NCBI GenBank assembly: GCA_964559135.1
Contig: CAZLGG010000167.1
Coordinates: 1-5,525 of the forward strand
Direction of reading: 5' to 3'
DNA length: 5,525 nucleotides
From: DRQF01 sp964559135
Lineage (GTDB): Bacteria; Planctomycetota; GCA-002687715; DRQF01
In this document: positions 4,208-5,525 of the stretch, piece by piece
Numbering within the stretch: the stretch's first letter is position 1
How the letters are laid out: the number at the start of each line of letters is the position of its first letter
Translations under genes and position numbers: made by a program
Notes under the pieces: model-generated
The model's database searches: none
Seen by the model: only the letters and a program-made list of their open reading frames with translations
Told to the model about the DNA's origin: nothing

Positions 4208-5525
4208 ATGCGCAAGACCCGATACCTTCTGATCGTCTGGGCCCTTCTGGCTGCGATGGGGTGGACTCAATCCCCTGGCGAGAAGGACTTCGAAAAGGGC
4301 CTGAAGGCCGTGGAAAACCTCCTTGCTCGGGGACAATGGAAGAGCGCCAAGAGGCGGCTGGACAAAGCTCTCACCGCGCACGAAGGACAGATCTACGCCA
4401 AGGTTCGGCTTCCCGAAATCGAACGGATCGCTCGACGGGTGGCATATAGGCTGGCTCATCCGCCGAAGTCGCCCAAGAGCCTGATCTCCGGAAAACTTCT
4501 GAGCTGGAACCCGAAGACCGGCAAGATCAAACTCCGGTACACCAATGACCGCGACTCGATGGAGGATTTCGTCCGCCAGAGCGGCTACCGGTTCCACCCC
4601 ATGAGATTCAACGGTCCTTTCTCCGTCACCGTCAAGGGGAAGGCCTATGGGAAGAAAGCCCCCGAGGGCCCGACCCTTCTCCTCGCCGACGGACGCAAGG
4701 CCCTGCGCATCGGCTTCGGCACATCGCCCAACAAACAAGCAGCCGGCGAGGCCCAGTGGTATCCGGCCGACCTCTCCTACTTCGTCGGCGACAGGAAGGA
4801 GAAGACTCTGGACAACAAGAGGATTCCCCCGGTCCCGATGGGCAAGAAGTTCAAGCTCAACATTTCCGTGAAGGCCCAATCCGTCGTGGCGAAATGCAAC
4901 GGGAAACCCATCCTGAATGGGAAGAAACCCCGCGATTTCTGGGGAATCGTGGGGTTCAAACTCGGGGATTCGTGGACGGACATCGAACTTGCGGGCATCG
5001 GAGAACGGGGCTGGCTCGAGCGGCTGCGGGATGAGGCCGAACAGAAAGACCGGGTGGAGTTCGAGAAATCATTCCGGCCCCGGCAGGTTCTACCGTCCTG
5101 GCTCTACGAAGAGACCCCCGCGGCCTCGACGACGAAAGAGCCGAAGTGGCCCGGCCACCCCGACGAGCGGGAGACCCGTCGCCTCGAGAAGATCGCCCGG
5201 TGGGTGGATGCAAAACAGCCTCACGGGGGTCTGAAAGCCCTGCGTGAAGTGCCGGCACTGACCGTGCCCGACGCGGCCCGCGCCTACCTCAAGGCCCAGT
5301 TGCTCAGACTCGACGACCGACCGGAGGAGGCCTTGTCCGCGATCAAAGAGTGCACGTCGGCGGATCCTTCCTTCGTGCCGGGCCGCATCTTCGAGGCGAG
5401 GTTGCTCGCCTGGATGGGTGAGTTCGAGAAGTCCACGGCGATCTGGGACGAATTGAAGGAGAGCCATCCCCATCATCCGGACGTGGCCCGATTCCATGCG
5501 GCGCGCCTGCTCTTGCAGGGACGCG
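4208..5525 (+). CDS. Exported protein with jelly-roll-like and TPR regions (3' end outside window)
   Basis: The frame is open from ATG at 4208 to the window edge (439 complete codons, no stop), so the C-terminus is missing. The start MRKTRYLLIVWALLAAMGWTQ has a basic N-region, a hydrophobic core and a short polar region. It reads as a Sec signal peptide, with no lipobox Cys. Residues 24-82 look helical and charged and may be a TPR-like hairpin. Residues 95-265 are beta-rich: FNGPFSVTVKGKAYG (134-148), ALRIGFGT (165-172), KLNISVKAQSVVAKCNGKPI (216-235) and WGIVGFKLG (245-253). The 'NGK ... G.vGf ... i.L..I' order resembles concanavalin-like/LamG or DUF1080-type jelly rolls. Two 34-residue TPR units follow (about 356-389 and 390-423), for example RPEEALSAI and GEFEKSTAIWDEL, each with Pro near its end. 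It probably acts outside the cytoplasm in binding or scaffolding. I do not recognise a named family, and no catalytic motif is evident. Confidence 0.85.
   Translation, partial: MRKTRYLLIVWALLAAMGWTQSPGEKDFEKGLKAVENLLARGQWKSAKRRLDKALTAHEGQIYAKVRLPEIERIARRVAYRLAHPPKSPKSLISGKLLSWNPKTGKIKLRYTNDRDSMEDFVRQSGYRFHPMRFNGPFSVTVKGKAYGKKAPEGPTLLLADGRKALRIGFGTSPNKQAAGEAQWYPADLSYFVGDRKEKTLDNKRIPPVPMGKKFKLNISVKAQSVVAKCNGKPILNGKKPRDFWGIVGFKLGDSWTDIELAGIGERGWLERLRDEAEQKDRVEFEKSFRPRQVLPSWLYEETPAASTTKEPKWPGHPDERETRRLEKIARWVDAKQPHGGLKALREVPALTVPDAARAYLKAQLLRLDDRPEEALSAIKECTSADPSFVPGRIFEARLLAWMGEFEKSTAIWDELKESHPHHPDVARFHAARLLLQGR

Overview
The window is GC-rich bacterial DNA with strong G/C at third codon positions. 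It suggests a high-GC Gram-negative lineage. A planctomycete is my best guess, because of the TTG start, a very large multidomain protein, and an exported protein that joins a TPR region to a jelly-roll-like region. That placement is inference; no rRNA or phylogenetic marker is present to settle it.

Layout, all on the + strand. Bases 1-55 may be the last codons of an upstream gene, possibly an exported or beta-barrel protein. They are followed by a strong intrinsic terminator (81-112). A short leader (113-190) ends in a good Shine-Dalgarno sequence. Next is one uninterrupted 1305-codon gene (191-4108) with a TTG start. Bases 4109-4207 are intergenic and carry a good sigma70-type promoter. The last gene (4208 to the window end, no stop reached) encodes an exported protein.

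The central gene is the remarkable feature. Its product reads in order as: (1) a complete MurG-type glycosyltransferase, the enzyme that makes lipid II from lipid I and UDP-GlcNAc (about residues 1-391); (2) a beta-rich linker of about 115 residues whose second half resembles an FHA-type fold (392-506); (3) a complete 14-helix MurJ-type lipid II flippase (507-1025); and (4) a cytoplasmic tail of about five HEAT-like helical repeats (1045-1290). The last cytoplasmic step of peptidoglycan precursor synthesis and the transbilayer flip of its product are therefore predicted to sit on one polypeptide. Topology allows this: MurG is a cytoplasmic peripheral membrane enzyme, and both ends of MurJ face the cytoplasm. 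The flippase part keeps the N-terminal cavity charges of E. coli MurJ but appears to lack the helix-8 Arg/Glu pair. A run of nine C lies exactly at the MurJ-HEAT junction, and losing one C would stop translation just after the flippase.

The downstream gene has its own promoter. It encodes a signal-peptide protein with an N-terminal helical region, a central beta-rich jelly-roll/LamG-like region and C-terminal TPRs. A link to cell-envelope work is plausible but not shown by the sequence.
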